A DNA stretch of 64,000 bases from Pardosa pseudoannulata. Taxonomy: Eukaryota > Arthropoda > Arachnida > Araneae > Lycosidae. The stretch lies in NCBI GenBank assembly GCA_032207245.1, contig CM063500.1, forward strand, positions 72,741,019 to 72,805,018. The letters run 5' to 3'. The notes under the pieces are model-generated. The model saw only the letters and a program-made list of their open reading frames with translations, searched no databases and was not told where the DNA came from. Both the position numbers and the translations under genes were made by a program. Shown one piece after another: positions 1-11,622 of this stretch; position 1 is the stretch's first letter, and the number at the start of each line of letters is the position of its first letter.

Positions 1-89
1 ATTTTATACTATTAGTCATTTCAAAATACCTGATGCATTACGTGTTTTATATTATGCGATAGTCCTGTATCTTACTGAATATAGACATT

Positions 90-683
90 GTCTATCATTC
101 TGCAAAAATTTAGACAAATAAAAACTAGTTTTTACATTATTAATTTTATGATTGCTCTTTCCATTTTTTTATAATGTAAAAATGTTTATATATAACACAA
201 TTCGAAAGAGTTAAAACTATATACTACTGTTTCTATTTGATTTTTCATATTTAGGTTGGTTGGTTGGTTGGTTTGGAGCGCTACGGTCTACTTTTTGCAA
301 CACGAGGGCTAATGAGACCAGGACCTACTGCTTAAAGCCGATTCCGAACGGCTACGAACATCCATGCCACAGTGGGTTTCGAACCCACGAACTCCGGCTC
401 CGAAGGCCAGCACCCTAACCAATCGGCCATCGTTCGGCTTTTCATATGTAGGATACTATTATAAATTTATCCACTAAGAAATATATTTTTTGTTTACAAA
501 TATCTTATGGTTGTTATTTATTTACTTCGATTTATATATGTTTATATATTTCAATATAAAATAAGTTGGTTAAAAAGCTAAATATTTTTCGATCTATTGA
601 AATTTAACTGAATAACTAAATTTACGCCCAAAACGCCCGCTCCCGGTACAACTCCGCTGCGAAATGTACCTGCACACAACGTG
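90..683. mobile_element. TTAA-flanked MITE, right part (family T1)
   Basis: The right end, reading GTACCTGCACACAACGTG, is followed by TTAA at 684-687. It matches the right end of the complete copy at 28360-28706. The block near 100-125 (AAAAATTTAGACAAATAAAA) and the block at 575-683 both align to that copy. The TTAA target site and short terminal repeat fit non-autonomous piggyBac-like elements (family knowledge). The left terminus is unclear or lies outside the window, and a SINE interrupts the element at 256-438. Confidence 0.6.
256..438 (-). mobile_element. SINE family A, full length
   Basis: This is a tRNA-derived short retroposon on the minus strand. Its head contains a Pol III box A (TGGCCGAT-type) and box B (near GGTTCGAAACC). 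A tRNA-unrelated body follows, then an (AACC)n tail, seen here as GGTT repeats at 255-273. The head has a 7-nt anticodon-like loop with TCG, so descent from tRNA-Arg(UCG) is inferred. The flanks TTTTCATATTTAGG (242-255) and TTTTCATATGTAGG (439-452) form a target-site duplication with one mismatch. Confidence 0.9.
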
Positions 684-687
684 TTAA

Positions 688-2820
688 CATATTAATTCCG
701 TTATCAACTATCATTTTACATGGGCGTCTGATCAGATATACTTCAATGAACAACTCATAACTCAGACAATCAAAATTGAAATTCGGAAGACTTTTTTTAG
801 GATAAATATTTTGAATAACAACGTACGGTCCGTGATATTAAGGTCTTGCCCTTCAATGGTTCAAAGAGGCACTAATGCCTTGTGCTGGTATTGCTTCCCA
901 CTCTAACAGCTGGATGTCAACGAATAGTTGCTTTACTACTTTCATGTCAGACAGTTGCAATGCGTCTTCACAATGTATACCGGGTGTTTTGTGTATTTTC
1001 TACTTTAGTTATGGTCGGAATGCTAACTTTGCCCCATGCTTAAAGAAATGCTGCCGAACCAGCATTCCAACACCTTACATCCGATCATCTGGTGGTAGGC
1101 TGTTTACAAGTAGTACACTATAAAGAGCCAAAAACTTCAAAAAGTTCTATCTACGGAAAATTTTGAGAATGATTTCGAAATAGATTATGTCTATTTATTT
1201 TTGGAAACTGGTAGAACTAAATACGATAAGATTCAAGCATCGATATATGGATTTTGTGTTAATCAAAAGTTTAAGAGCTGAACATTTTAACATAATAAAA
1301 ACTGTAGATTTGTTTATGTGTGGTTTAAAACTATATTCTTTTAACATAAAACATTGCAGATTAATAAGCTTTTTGAAGTATATGTGTTTGAATTTTTATG
1401 CCACCTAGCCTTTAATAAATCTTAATTTTTTTTGTCTAATTCATTCTACTGAACCATTTAAATAATTGTATATTAAAATATTGCCATTTTTTATTGTGAC
1501 CCTTCCACTAAAGGAGGAGAGGATTTCAAAAATTCAGGTCTACAGTTTAGGTTTGTAAGTGAGTTGAAGAGATAGGGTGAGCCTTTTTTTGGGGGGGGGG
1601 TCAATGGGGGCTTAATAAGAATGAGACCAACTGTTTAAAGCCGATTTCTAACTTTCACGATAAACAGAACCCATGAAGTAAGTACTATCTACTCGGCCCG
1701 CGTTGATTTAGTCCTTTGAGTAGTACTTTACGTTTCGGTACCATTTTTTTTAAATTACATTTGCTAGAATAACATTACCTCTTACAACCGATGGCTAAAA
1801 AATCTCACGAAAAGTGTCGAATAGTTATAAAATTCTAAACATTATCAACGTTGCATAACTAACCATTAAGAATCGTTCTCTTTCAGTTCTTATAACATTC
1901 AAAATGTTCCATCTCTCATTATTAATATCACGCAGATAAATTGTGAAGATTCCATATAAACTAACTACATCCAATTTTAAAATTATTCATTTATGCAGTT
2001 AATATACATGCAGACATTAAAAAAAAACACTATCTCGTCCACTAATGGAGAAACGTCCATTATTATAATTATAGCTTAGCACTAAATTGTCACTATTTAA
2101 AACTCAAACAATAACTTTTTATTATTGTTCTAGATCATATGTTTGTATATAATCGAGAGGAAAAGGTAGATTATAGTGAATAAAAACCAGAGAATTAGTA
2201 TCACCAGTACATTGTTAAAAAATATACTGATGTTCACTAATTGTTAAACATTTAGAGTTAATATATCATTGCTGCATGATAAACGGCATATTCGCTCAGT
2301 GTCACATTCCTATTAATTCAATTTAATACCGTGGCCAATGTAAAACCAGTATTTGCCCAAAGATATATATCACGTGTTTATGTGTCTAATCATAATACAT
2401 TTACTTTATGTCTGAGCCCGATATAGTGAGGGAGTTTACTTTATTTTTACATTTCAGTTAATGATATTGAATTATGGTTAGGAGATGCTAGACTACTATG
2501 ATTATTTACTACAGCATACGATTATTTACTACAGTGCAATTTAAATCTACGAACAGCAGTGCAGTGTTAATTTATTACTAGATGTACCACTTCTTTAAAA
2601 CTAAAGTACTCGTCCACAATCTGTAACGCATATGGATTAAAATTTTTACTAGTATGTGCATCAAGTGTATTTGTTTACTTTATCTATAGATACGTACTAA
2701 AGAGAACCACTTTTCTACCCATGAAGCAGCTTTACAGTTGTTACGTCTTAAAAAAATTTAAAGATAGTATTAGAATTTAATATTTTTAAACGAAATTGAA
2801 ATTAGAATTTTTTATAGTTA
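688..2820. other. No gene seen; AT-rich DNA with one decayed SINE
   Basis: Only short open frames occur here, such as 875-1123 and 1187-1408. Neither resembles a protein family or has the composition of coding DNA. A degenerate SINE A body lies at about 1596-1700, next to a run of ten G at about 1590. A short direct repeat (GATTATTTACTACAG) lies at about 2500-2535. Confidence 0.7.
1596..1700 (-). repeat. Degenerate SINE A remnant
   Basis: Blocks AATGAGACC and CTGTTTAAAGCCGATTTC keep the order found in the SINE A body, and a diverged ACCCATGAA block follows where the tRNA-like head should be. It has the same orientation as every other SINE A copy in the window. No target-site duplication is visible, so it is old. 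Confidence 0.5.
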
Positions 2821-3609
2821 TCCCCTATATAATATCCTAAGTTATCTGTCCGTATGTCCTCGAATTTATGAAGCGGTTGGACATGGTATTAACAAGGGCA
2901 TCCATATAAGATTCTTGATGAGTTAGGGTTAGCAAAATTTACAGCAAACCTTTAAAACGTTCTAATTCCCCCCTCTCCGAGCGTTTAATGGCATTACTTC
3001 AAGCCCTATTAAGTTTATCACATAATAAATAGGTAAAAATAACATTTTTTCTAGCATTATGATGTTATTTTCTTACCCATTTTTTCTAGCATTATGATGT
3101 TCATTTCTTATTTTAAAATATTTAAATATCGTCTGCATTATTTTTACACGTTTTATCACTAAACTCAAATATTACGTAAATAAGTTTTTTCATATTTGGC
3201 ATAAGTAATAGATTAGATCCACATGTGATAATCTTAAATTTACTCATCGATTATTTTTTGCTGCAATGAAAATTTTATCCTTGGTACTAATTATTTTCAT
3301 GAGAGTCTACGAGTCTACTTCACAGACAAATAAAGATCTAGAGTTTAAGTTATATATCTTTGGAAATTAAGAAGTTTGTTCTTTTGTGTGTTTGTTTATT
3401 ATACATAATCACGCGGTTCGACTAAATGAAGTCATCGATTCTAAACTAGTGTCAGGTGACAGAGGAGTATGTAGATAAATTATTGAGCGTGTACCAGATA
3501 ATTCTAGGCTGAAAATCAAACCATTTTTTTTAACTGTTTATAGGGTACTTTACAATTCTCAAAAATTAAAAATTTTACTCATCCCGTCATATGATGGGCT
3601 ATATGTTAC
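2821..3609 (+). mobile_element. Non-autonomous Helitron
   Basis: The 5' end TCCCCTATATAATATCC follows an A at 2820. The 3' end has the hairpin CCCGTCATATGATGGG, then about 10 nt, ending in a mutated CTAG (TTAC) before T at 3610. A 5' TC, a 3' CTRR next to a short hairpin, and insertion between A and T are Helitron hallmarks. It shares its whole length with the copies at 23662-24401 and 41402-42429. It encodes no Rep/helicase. Confidence 0.85.
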
Positions 3610-3795
3610 TCCCGGAATTACTTACCAATGTATAATTTTCCACAGCATCTAGAACTTTAACCTTCGATTTTTCACAGGACTGGGGTACGTTTAATTATTA
3701 ATTATAGTATTTGTCCGTACATAATTTTATCATGGTGTTGTAAATTAGTTTTGTATATTCATACACCAAGGCAAGAAGTGCCTCGCCAAAATTTA

Positions 3796-3833
<38 letters not shown>

Positions 3834-5600
3834 ATATGTGTATATATATATTACAACGAGTGTCAGCCTTGTTTGGTTTGTTATGTTGTCCAAGACCATG
3901 GTTATATAGTATGTTATATTATGAGAGAAAGTTATATTAGACGTGTTGTATCATATAATACGATTAATATTAGAATTTTTCTATAGCCATAAAAACCATT
4001 TGTTTACTTCGATCCATTACTTACCTTTTCCAGATTTTGTCCATTTTACTAGTAATCTGTTAGAAATTTTAATGTATTGGCTTCTCAGTTACGTTGAAGA
4101 GCCTATAGATTCGTAGACAAATTCAAATATACACCTGTAAAAAATTGATTCGCAAGTTATGATGAAATAATTGTAAATTAATTGCGAGAGTTGGCAATTA
4201 ACTTACATATTGTTGTGTGTAAATAAAGACAGACACAAAAGAATATATATTTTTGCTACAAAAAAAACTAAAGAAAATAAAAAACAGAATGATTATACAG
4301 AAAACTGGATTCATGCTTAATCTCTTCTATATTATTTTTAAATCTTCGGCCCATATGGGAATTGAGAATCCTTCACACGTTTAAAATTCATTGACGTTTT
4401 CTGACAGCAGTTTAGACACTGTCTGTTGACCAGAACTTTCCTTCTATAGAATAAATGATAGTTTTGAAGTTTGATCTCAGCAATCGGTTTCAGCTCGTCG
4501 AGCATAGGATCTTACTTTTCATATTTTTGATGAAGTTGTAGTGATAATTTTATACGATATCAAAATTAAATAGCTTTCTATTTTGATCCTTTCAAGAATG
4601 ATGTGACGCAGTTACATTCTGGATTCTCAACTTTTAGGTAAGTAGCTTTCCATATGTTCTCAGTAAAGTTTTCAAGATTTTAAAAAGTGAGACAACAATT
4701 ATCAGTCTCTTTTTATAACAGAATTTGTGCTTGCAAGTAATTCTAATTATATGGTAATGCTTGACCGTGGTTATTGTAACGCCCATAGTAAAGAGAATGT
4801 CATATTTCCACGGAACATTCAGCTCCGTTACAGGCGTGTTTTGTCCTTTGTCAAAAATAGACGCAGAGAACTGTTTCGCCGCTACGTCCGAGCTGTATTA
4901 TCAATGACAGGAGGACGATGGCTGAAATAGAACTAAGAGAAGATGCAGAGTAATTTTTTAGGGATTTTCTAGGGAAAGGGATAAGCAACCGCTTTACCTC
5001 CGAATATAGTAAAAACAACAAAACCAATAAAGTGTAGAGCTAGGGTAGTATTTAACTGTAGTGGGAAAAACCAGTTACTTTTGTAGTATTATATATCCCT
5101 GCTGTTCAGTTCATGTCAAGATGACCCGAAATAAAACTTATGTCCATAATAAAATATAAGTACAGGAATATTTTCTTGAGACTACTTCCTATTGTTAGTA
5201 AATAATATAAATATGTACTCATAGAAGGATTTATGTTTACTTGCATTTTGAAGGAATATTTCTCAATTTATACATAATGTATCGATCGGGAGAACTTACC
5301 CAATGTAAAAAATCATTTATATTTTCTCATACATGTTCATTTTTGTTTGGAATAATTCAAAAGAAAAGAATAACAACAGTTTCTCTAATTTATCCATTTT
5401 TGAAACATGACTCAGGGACGTATGTGTTTGCTCACATGACAAGAGAGCGCGTAAATTGTCAAAAAGTTGACTTTGCCCAATTGGGGAAGAGGGGCAAACC
5501 ATTTGCTCTTATTGGAACGTTTCTTTTTTTTCTGCTCTACTTCACTTTCTGATATACTGTAAAAGAGTTGGGCCTGTGAATGTAAAAGAAAAACTGACAA
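3610..5600. other. No gene seen
   Basis: Apart from the TA microsatellite, no repeat family of this window and no protein similarity was recognised. The short frames at 4727-4930 and 5241-5552 resemble nothing known to me. A small inverted repeat, TTTGCCC and GGGGCAAA, lies at about 5472-5498, upstream of the piggyBac relic. Confidence 0.55.
3799..3851. repeat. TA microsatellite
   Basis: A run of alternating TA, interrupted near its right end by TGTG. Confidence 0.95.
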
Positions 5601-5639
5601 ATAATAAAATTCAGTCAAGCTGATATAGCTAAACTAATA

Positions 5640-7728
5640 GAACTTCTGCCAGCGATGAAGATTGTTCGAATTTGAAAATTATACTCGATGGTGAAATGTA
5701 TGAAAATCATATTCGATGTGATAGTCGAAGTGAGTTCTGACAAAGATTTTGATACCGATATTCAACAAATGAACTATAAAGGGAACTATAACAGCAAAGT
5801 TAACGGGAGTAAAAGTGCATTTGAGGTATTCAGTTCAACTGAAACGAAATAATAAAAATGGCTATTTTTGAAAAAGAAAAGTTTTAAGGTAAAAAGGGGA
5901 ATAATATTGAAAATGAAATATTTAAAGAATATAATTATTATGGTCAGCTGGGTTTTTTTTTAATCATATGGAGAATTAACAAAAAGGTTTTATGGGATAA
6001 AGAAACTAGCAGTAGTATATATCTTGCGGCAATGTCATTCGAAACATTCTGCTCCATATCGAGAGTAATTCGTTTTGATTATAAAACCATTCTTCAAGAA
6101 AGAAGAATTTGGATAAATTAGTTGCAATGCGCAATATCCGTGAAAAGTGGATAGAAATTCTACCACAATAATATAATTAGAATAATAAAATATTACTGTA
6201 TATGAACAGTTAGTAGGATTTAGTGGTCGATATCCGTTCTAACAGTTATATAACAAGTAAGCCATCTAAATATCGGATCAAAATATGGACTGTATATCAC
6301 AGTAATATTTCGTAAAGACTTAAAACACAAATTTACAATGAAAAAGAACAAATGTCAAATCGAGAGAAAAATCAGGGAATGAGAGTAGTGTGTGAACTTT
6401 ACGTACTTAGGTTAGAACTTTAGTAGTAGTGAACTTTGGGTATTCGGGACACAATATTACATGTGATACTTTTTTCACATCTTACAACTTAGTACAACTT
6501 CTAAAACGGAAAATATCTACGCTTGGCACCATTAGAAAAAAATTAAATCAAAACTTCCTGAAGAAAATCCAAAGAAGTTCACAGCTCATTCTATTTTACA
6601 GAAGACAACAGTTGTAAACTATATTCCAAAAGAGAACTAGAATGTTATTTTTACGAGCACTTTGCATCATGATAATGACGTTAGCAATTGACCTCACAAA
6701 AACGATCAATGATCCTAAATTATAATTCGACTAAAGGGGATGTGGATAGTCTTGATCAACTTTTAAACGCATACACTTGTAAAAGAAAAACAAATTGCTG
6801 ACCACTGATAGTATTCTATAACAAACATTATATTTCTGCGAACAATGCATTTATTGTATGGACATGAATATATAGTGACTATTCTTAATCCTAGTTCTCC
6901 GTTTCTCGTAAATAGAAACTATTGTGGTCATTTCTATTGTCTCTTTAACCAACTGTGAGCTGAATCCTATGAAGAACTACCATGGTTAAAGATCAGATTT
7001 TAAAGCTGATCTAAGTAAATCAAAGGTAAGACACATTATATATCTTGTAAAAAAGAATTTCAAAACAGAAAATTCTCTATTAGGAGGATTAGATGAAATC
7101 TTATGAAGAGACACTTCAAATAATTTTGGAAAAGATAGAAGCAGTCAGAAAAATCTCAAAAATATGGGTAAGAATACTCAAAAGCAATACGATTGTAATA
7201 TTCATTTTCTAAAGTAAAATGATTGAAGAATCGATATAATTCTTATCAGAAGAAATGATTGACATAAGTCACTGTGGATCAACAAAGTAAAAACAGTCCT
7301 CCATAAAACTATTATAGAAATGAAACTAATTTCAAGCAGTTTCAAAACAATGCATATAAATATCGCTCATTAGTGTACTCAGAGGATTACCGATAACAAT
7401 ATTAGTATTCGATGGAGACGACCATTATAAACATGAGCTATCTGGTTTAGACGCACTCTTCAATTTCAAACTGCGAAATATTCCCGAACGCTCTTGGCAA
7501 ATCAGTCTAATCCATTCATAAGGAGCACATTTCTAAATAAACACTTTACGTCAAAAGAAATTATCGTATACCTACCTGTGCTGCTCGAACTTACGAAATT
7601 TTTTAATAAAATCAAACAAACTATAGTAGTAGTAAAAGAATTGTTGCACAAAAGAGAAGAGAAAGTAGAATTCAGGTGAGTCACGAGATTGTAAAAAGCA
7701 GTATTGCAATTGCAAACATTGGATCTAA
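5640..7728 (+). pseudogene. piggyBac-type transposase, decayed
   Basis: Several plus-strand segments in different frames line up in order with the piggyBac transposase family, which cuts and pastes DNA at TTAA. An acidic N-terminal stretch with SDKDFDTDIQ lies near 5735. MSFETF...VIRFDYK at 6032 and LVAMRNIREKW near 6125 come next. EQLVGFSGRYPF and then SKPSKYRIKI span about 6204-6290. GHNITCDTFFTS starts at about 6447, and KGDVDSLDQLLNAYTCKRKT at about 6735. A possible C-terminal cysteine-rich end (CKKQYCNCKH) lies at 7642-7728, after about 700 nt without clear similarity. Stops and frameshifts are frequent. The Asp expected just before Glu in the first catalytic block reads Tyr, while the later two Asp positions survive. 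No terminal repeats were identified. The family call is firm; the ends are not. Confidence 0.85.
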
Positions 7729-7937
7729 GATTAATGTCCTAGGAAAAGCATAAAACCGGGCACAGTCAAAACCAGTAACAGACAATAGTCAAATGCCAAT
7801 CATTGGGAGAGATAATAAATGAAAGTTTGATGGCAGATTTATTTAAAGTTAAGTTCATTAAAGCTTCAGTCAGTAATACTCAATAAGGGCCTTATCAATA
7901 AATTTTAGAGATTTTTCTGGATTAAAGGTTTGATTTT

Positions 7938-8101
7938 GAGCGCTACGGTCTACTTTTTTGCAACACGAGGGCTAATGAGACCGGTACCTACTGCTTAAAG
8001 CCGATTCCGAACGGCTACGAACATCCATGCCACAGTGGGATTCGAACCCACGAACTCTAGTTCCGAAGGCCAGCACCCTAACCATTCGGCCATCGTTCGG
8101 C
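7938..8101 (-). mobile_element. SINE family A
   Basis: Body and tRNA-like head match the other copies, with box B GGTTCGAATCC on the minus strand. The (AACC)n tail is almost gone. The flanks GGATTAAAGG and GGGATAAAAGG suggest an eroded target-site duplication. Confidence 0.9.
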
Positions 8102-9660
8102 CTTCGGGATAAAAGGAGATGTCGATCTGAGCCTTACTGACTTTACTAGTAACGGTAATAGCACAGAATGTAAATTATTAAAGTGCATTCTAAAGGAACG
8201 ATTGAGATTACATTTCCAAATTAACAATCAGTGTTGAAATGAAGTTCTAGTGTAATGTTTAATTAGCAAGTAAAAATCTCATATTTGAAAGACCGTTCAA
8301 TCAGAACAATTGACTTATTGAGAAAAAAGTCTAAAAGCAACACAAAACACAGAACGCAAAACAGACAAAAAAAAGTGAACAATAAGATTCCTATTTAAGA
8401 TGGGTAAAGTACTATAATTAGGAGTATCGAATGATTACGAAGATCAGAAAACTTGCTGAGAAAGAACTTACTCTTCAAAGAAACAGGGAGGACACTGAAC
8501 AAAAATCCTTTTCACTCAAATCAAAATTATGTACAAGTTCAAGAAAAGATTCTTCCATGAATTTCTAAAGAACTAGAACTAGTTTATCAATTTTTGGTTG
8601 TAGTTTATATTTCGCTAACTTTCTATCTTAATTTTGCTTTGCATATTTCCGCCTTTGAAGGTAATTAAGTGTCAGACCTTAATACGCGAGTTTATTTGTT
8701 TGTGAAATTCCTTAAGTGCACGATGTTATGAGACCTATTTTCTGTTTCTTTTCTTAGTCTTACTTTTCAGCCACAGAGTTCTCCGCCATGATATTGCAGC
8801 TCCCTTGCGGCTGCAAAACGTATCTGACTTTAGTCTTTATGTTTGGGCCTTACATATGTTTGGCATTTATTACTTAATTCTGACAAAGGATTTACTTTCT
8901 TATATAAATGTGTATTGACCTATCATAAAAATATTTTCAGGGGAGCTCATTGTTCAGCTACATTCATACACAGAACTTGCCAAACGATGAGATATTACTT
9001 GGTTCATAGTTGTTTAGAAGAATATCATCAGATGGTATCATTTTTGAGCTGCCCATTATATGGTCTTAGCCATATAAATCGCCCTCATTTTCGTATGTCT
9101 TCATCTGGCTTTTAATTCGACTATCCATGAAAATGTTTATTTTATACTTGTCTGCAATATATTTCTCTGTTATAAGTTCCAATAGTATTAGCCGATGTTT
9201 GGCTTTAAGATTATTTTCAATTTGCTCTTCCAAGAAGTAACGCCTGTAAAAAATAAAAAAAATTAAGTTACAAAAACTTCCTTGATATAACACCTTATAG
9301 GAATAAATAAAAATTTAGGTTTATACTACGGAATAAAGCACTTATTAATACATTAAGATATAACCCGTAGGTGCAATAATTTACATAATACAGTAGGTCC
9401 TTCAAGTGTATCCCCAGTTCCGTTACGATCTCTATCAAACTTTGCACAATGGGCCTTCTTGATGACAATAGGACGGTCAATGTCTATTTTTACATTACTG
9501 TGGGACTTAAAGGAGGTATTATAATCTTGGGAGGTCCTATAGCTTCAACCTTTAAGGTGAATTTTTAGCAACGCTTGCCAAAATGGGAGGCGCTAATTAG
9601 TTTGCCTTTAGCCCTTTATAAAATTCCCAACTATTCGTTCGAGAAGTAATTAGAATAAAA
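8102..9660. other. No gene seen
   Basis: Neither strand has a recognisable gene or a repeat shared with the rest of the window. The frame at 8843-9115 has no family resemblance. Confidence 0.55.
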
Positions 9661-9671
9661 TCACGAACTTT

Positions 9672-9722
9672 AAAGTATATACCGATAATTTACACGTCAT
9701 ACAATTTTTTTATATAAAAGAA
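9672..9722. repeat. Flank fragment shared with 33354-33405
   Basis: The stretch starting AAGTATATACCGATAATTTA recurs at about 33355. There it runs straight into a sequence that here resumes only at about 10503. This identifies the DNA in between as an insertion. Confidence 0.7.
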
Positions 9723-9726
9723 AATT

Positions 9727-10503
9727 TTTGTTCCGACGAGAACTGCTTGAACTCTTCCATACGTCACTTGTGACGAAACACTGTATAGAACTTAACTGTC
9801 CAACGCGCATGCGCTTTCTACTGTGTATTTTTCTTCTCCTAAAGAGCGCCTATAGTGCACTTGAGATTAGAGTTTGATTCCATCGATACGTAAAGTTAAC
9901 TTAATTTTCTTTATTAATCTTTTCTTATATTTTCTCGTTGAATCTTTGAGTTTTGGATTGACATGAGCACACTGAAGCACAAAAGATTTAGAGGCATTCT
10001 TAATAGTGTTACGAATTTCGCAAGTTGGCATGTATTTTTGCAGTATACTGTGTATTATAATGGGTAAATCATGTATTTGGCGAGATATTGGCTCGTAGGC
10101 GATGTTTTTGGCGACTAATTTTTGGCGCCAAGTTTGGCGATTTATCGCCAAATTTGGCGACTTGGTGACTTTCTTGGCGACCGTTTGTACCTAGTACTTT
10201 CTAGAATATTCCAGTTTCTCCCGAGGATATAAATACCGGGGGCCGATCCTGATCGAGGTTCAGTTAGCTGAGAAATTTGCAGAGGTAAAGAACTACGTTG
10301 TTTGGCGCTAAAAGTTTTAGTGAACTATCGCCTATGCTAGCCAATTCTCGCGGTGTTGGCTGCTTTATTCGTGTTTTCCCTGCATTACGAATAAAGTGCT
10401 GTTATTTTTGCTGTCTTAATTCAAAGTCTACTCAATCCACGAACGCTACGCTTCATAAATTGGTAACAATAGATATTTGGATTTAGATGAATGCCGCATT
10501 AAC
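9727..10503 (+). mobile_element. About 780-bp insertion of unknown class, possibly LTR-derived
   Basis: The uninterrupted site at 33385-33410 shows that this block was inserted. The flanks hint at a short AAAT duplication. It contains TTGGCGA-rich DNA (10078-10188), a strong core promoter (10199-10265), AATAAA at 10390-10395, and a 94-codon minus-strand frame (9867-10151) that I do not recognise. Promoter plus polyadenylation signal in this spacing resembles an LTR, but I could not define TG...CA ends with a matching duplication. Confidence 0.45.
10199..10265 (+). promoter_or_regulatory. Heat-shock-element-like plus TATA core promoter
   Basis: Three alternating units, TTC at 10199, GAA at 10204 and TTC at 10209, match the heat-shock-factor consensus nTTCnnGAAnnTTCn. 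TATAAATA follows at 10228-10235, and an initiator-like TCAGTT at 10260-10265, about 34 bp downstream of the TATA start. A good 5' splice-site match, AG|GTAAAG, lies at 10283-10290. No credible coding sequence follows, so it probably drove a transposon. Confidence 0.5.
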
Positions 10504-10643
10504 AAATATATTTAACGCAAATCTTGAAAGTACACAATGTTCTAGGTTTGACTATTCGAAAAGTAAACAAGCAAAATATATCGCTTGCGGAAAATAACGA
10601 TTTTTACTGTTTATAAGAAACTATTTCTGAAGGTCAATTTTAA
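10503..10643. repeat. Dispersed repeat flank shared with 33405-33511
   Basis: The blocks ATATATTTAACGCAAA and TCGCTTGCGGAAAATAACG occur in the same order in both places and lead directly into the MITE at 10644 and at 33515. Either the repeated unit is larger than the MITE or the MITE-containing segment was itself copied. Confidence 0.7.
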
Positions 10644-11134
10644 AGGCCCCTCCCCACTATGGTCCACTGCAAGCCATCACCACCGTCTGGAGGGGGTATA
10701 GCTTATCGAGGTGGACGATGGCAGACGATAAAATGGCCTTGGCGGTTGGTTGGTTGGTTGGTTGGGAGCACTACGGTCTACTTTTTGCTACACGAGGGCT
10801 AATGAGACCGGGACCTACTGTTTAAATCTGATTCCGAACGGCTACGAACATCCATGCCTCAGTGGGACTCGAAGCCACGAACTCCGGTTCCGAAGGTCAG
10901 TGCCCTAACCATTCGGCCATCGTTCGGCTACCTTGGCGGAGGATGGCTCCGAAGGCGGTTTCTCTCCAAAAATCGAAGGCAGCCAGATGCGTAACTAAAG
11001 TGCGCAGTAGACCCTATGGATGAATCCACGCGCTCGGCTCATTTAGTGGCCTAGTGTGTGGATGCCACCAGTAAACCTTCGTCCAAGGTCACTATCAGGA
11101 AGTGGTGAACAACTGGCCATAATGTGGAGGGTAC
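10644..11134. mobile_element. TTAA-flanked MITE (family T2) with nested SINE
   Basis: The inverted ends are AGGCCCCTCCCCACTATGG at left and CCATAATGTGGAGGGTAC at right. Both are flanked by TTAA (10640-10643 and 11135-11138). A second copy lies at 33515-33790. Without the SINE at 10746-10928 and its duplication, this copy is about 296 bp. The TTAA site suggests piggyBac-like mobilisation. No coding capacity is present. Confidence 0.75.
10746..10928 (-). mobile_element. SINE family A, inserted in MITE
   Basis: Full-length copy with a GGTT-repeat tail at its left end. The 9-bp duplication CCTTGGCGG (10737-10745 and 10931-10939) matches exactly and interrupts the T2 MITE, so the SINE is younger than that MITE. 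Confidence 0.9.
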
Positions 11135-11622
11135 TTAATACATTTTTACGTAGCAGATTTTTTAATTGTAGACCTGTGCACTTTCACAATTCTTCTATTT
11201 GGTAAATCGTATAAAAGTCCAGAATTTAATTTCTCGAAATGTGTTGTACATACGCGTAAAAATTTCTACAATTTCTTGGGGTAAAACAAATTCAAAATTC
11301 GACTAGGAATTTAATAAATTCACGACATTTTGTACCGATAACAGGAATTTGTTTTTCGAACATGTGTATGCAGTAAGCGCTATTACACAGTTTCAAAACA
11401 TTTATTGGTTTTACAAACATTTGTCTTTTTTCCCTTTAAACATTGAATACCGAAAAATTTCTCATTTCATAACTTCCTGGGAAAAAAATAACTTAGCACC
11501 CAACCAAACGATCTCCGCGCTTTTTCTCCGGAAAGCCAGATGTTTTGTTTGAGTATTTTCCGTACCGACAAACGTAAACTATTGTCTACTCTCAAGCTTT
11601 GAGTTAAAATATTTCTTGTGTA

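Noticed and set aside
361..438. tRNA genes at the right ends of the SINE A copies
   Set aside because: They have tRNA-like A and B boxes, but each is fused to the SINE body, flanked by target-site duplications and mutated in the stems. They are SINE heads.
9867..10151. 94-codon minus-strand frame
   Set aside because: Part of it is the TTGGCGA-rich repeat and the rest matches no family I know. Not called as a gene, although it lies in a promoter-bearing insertion.
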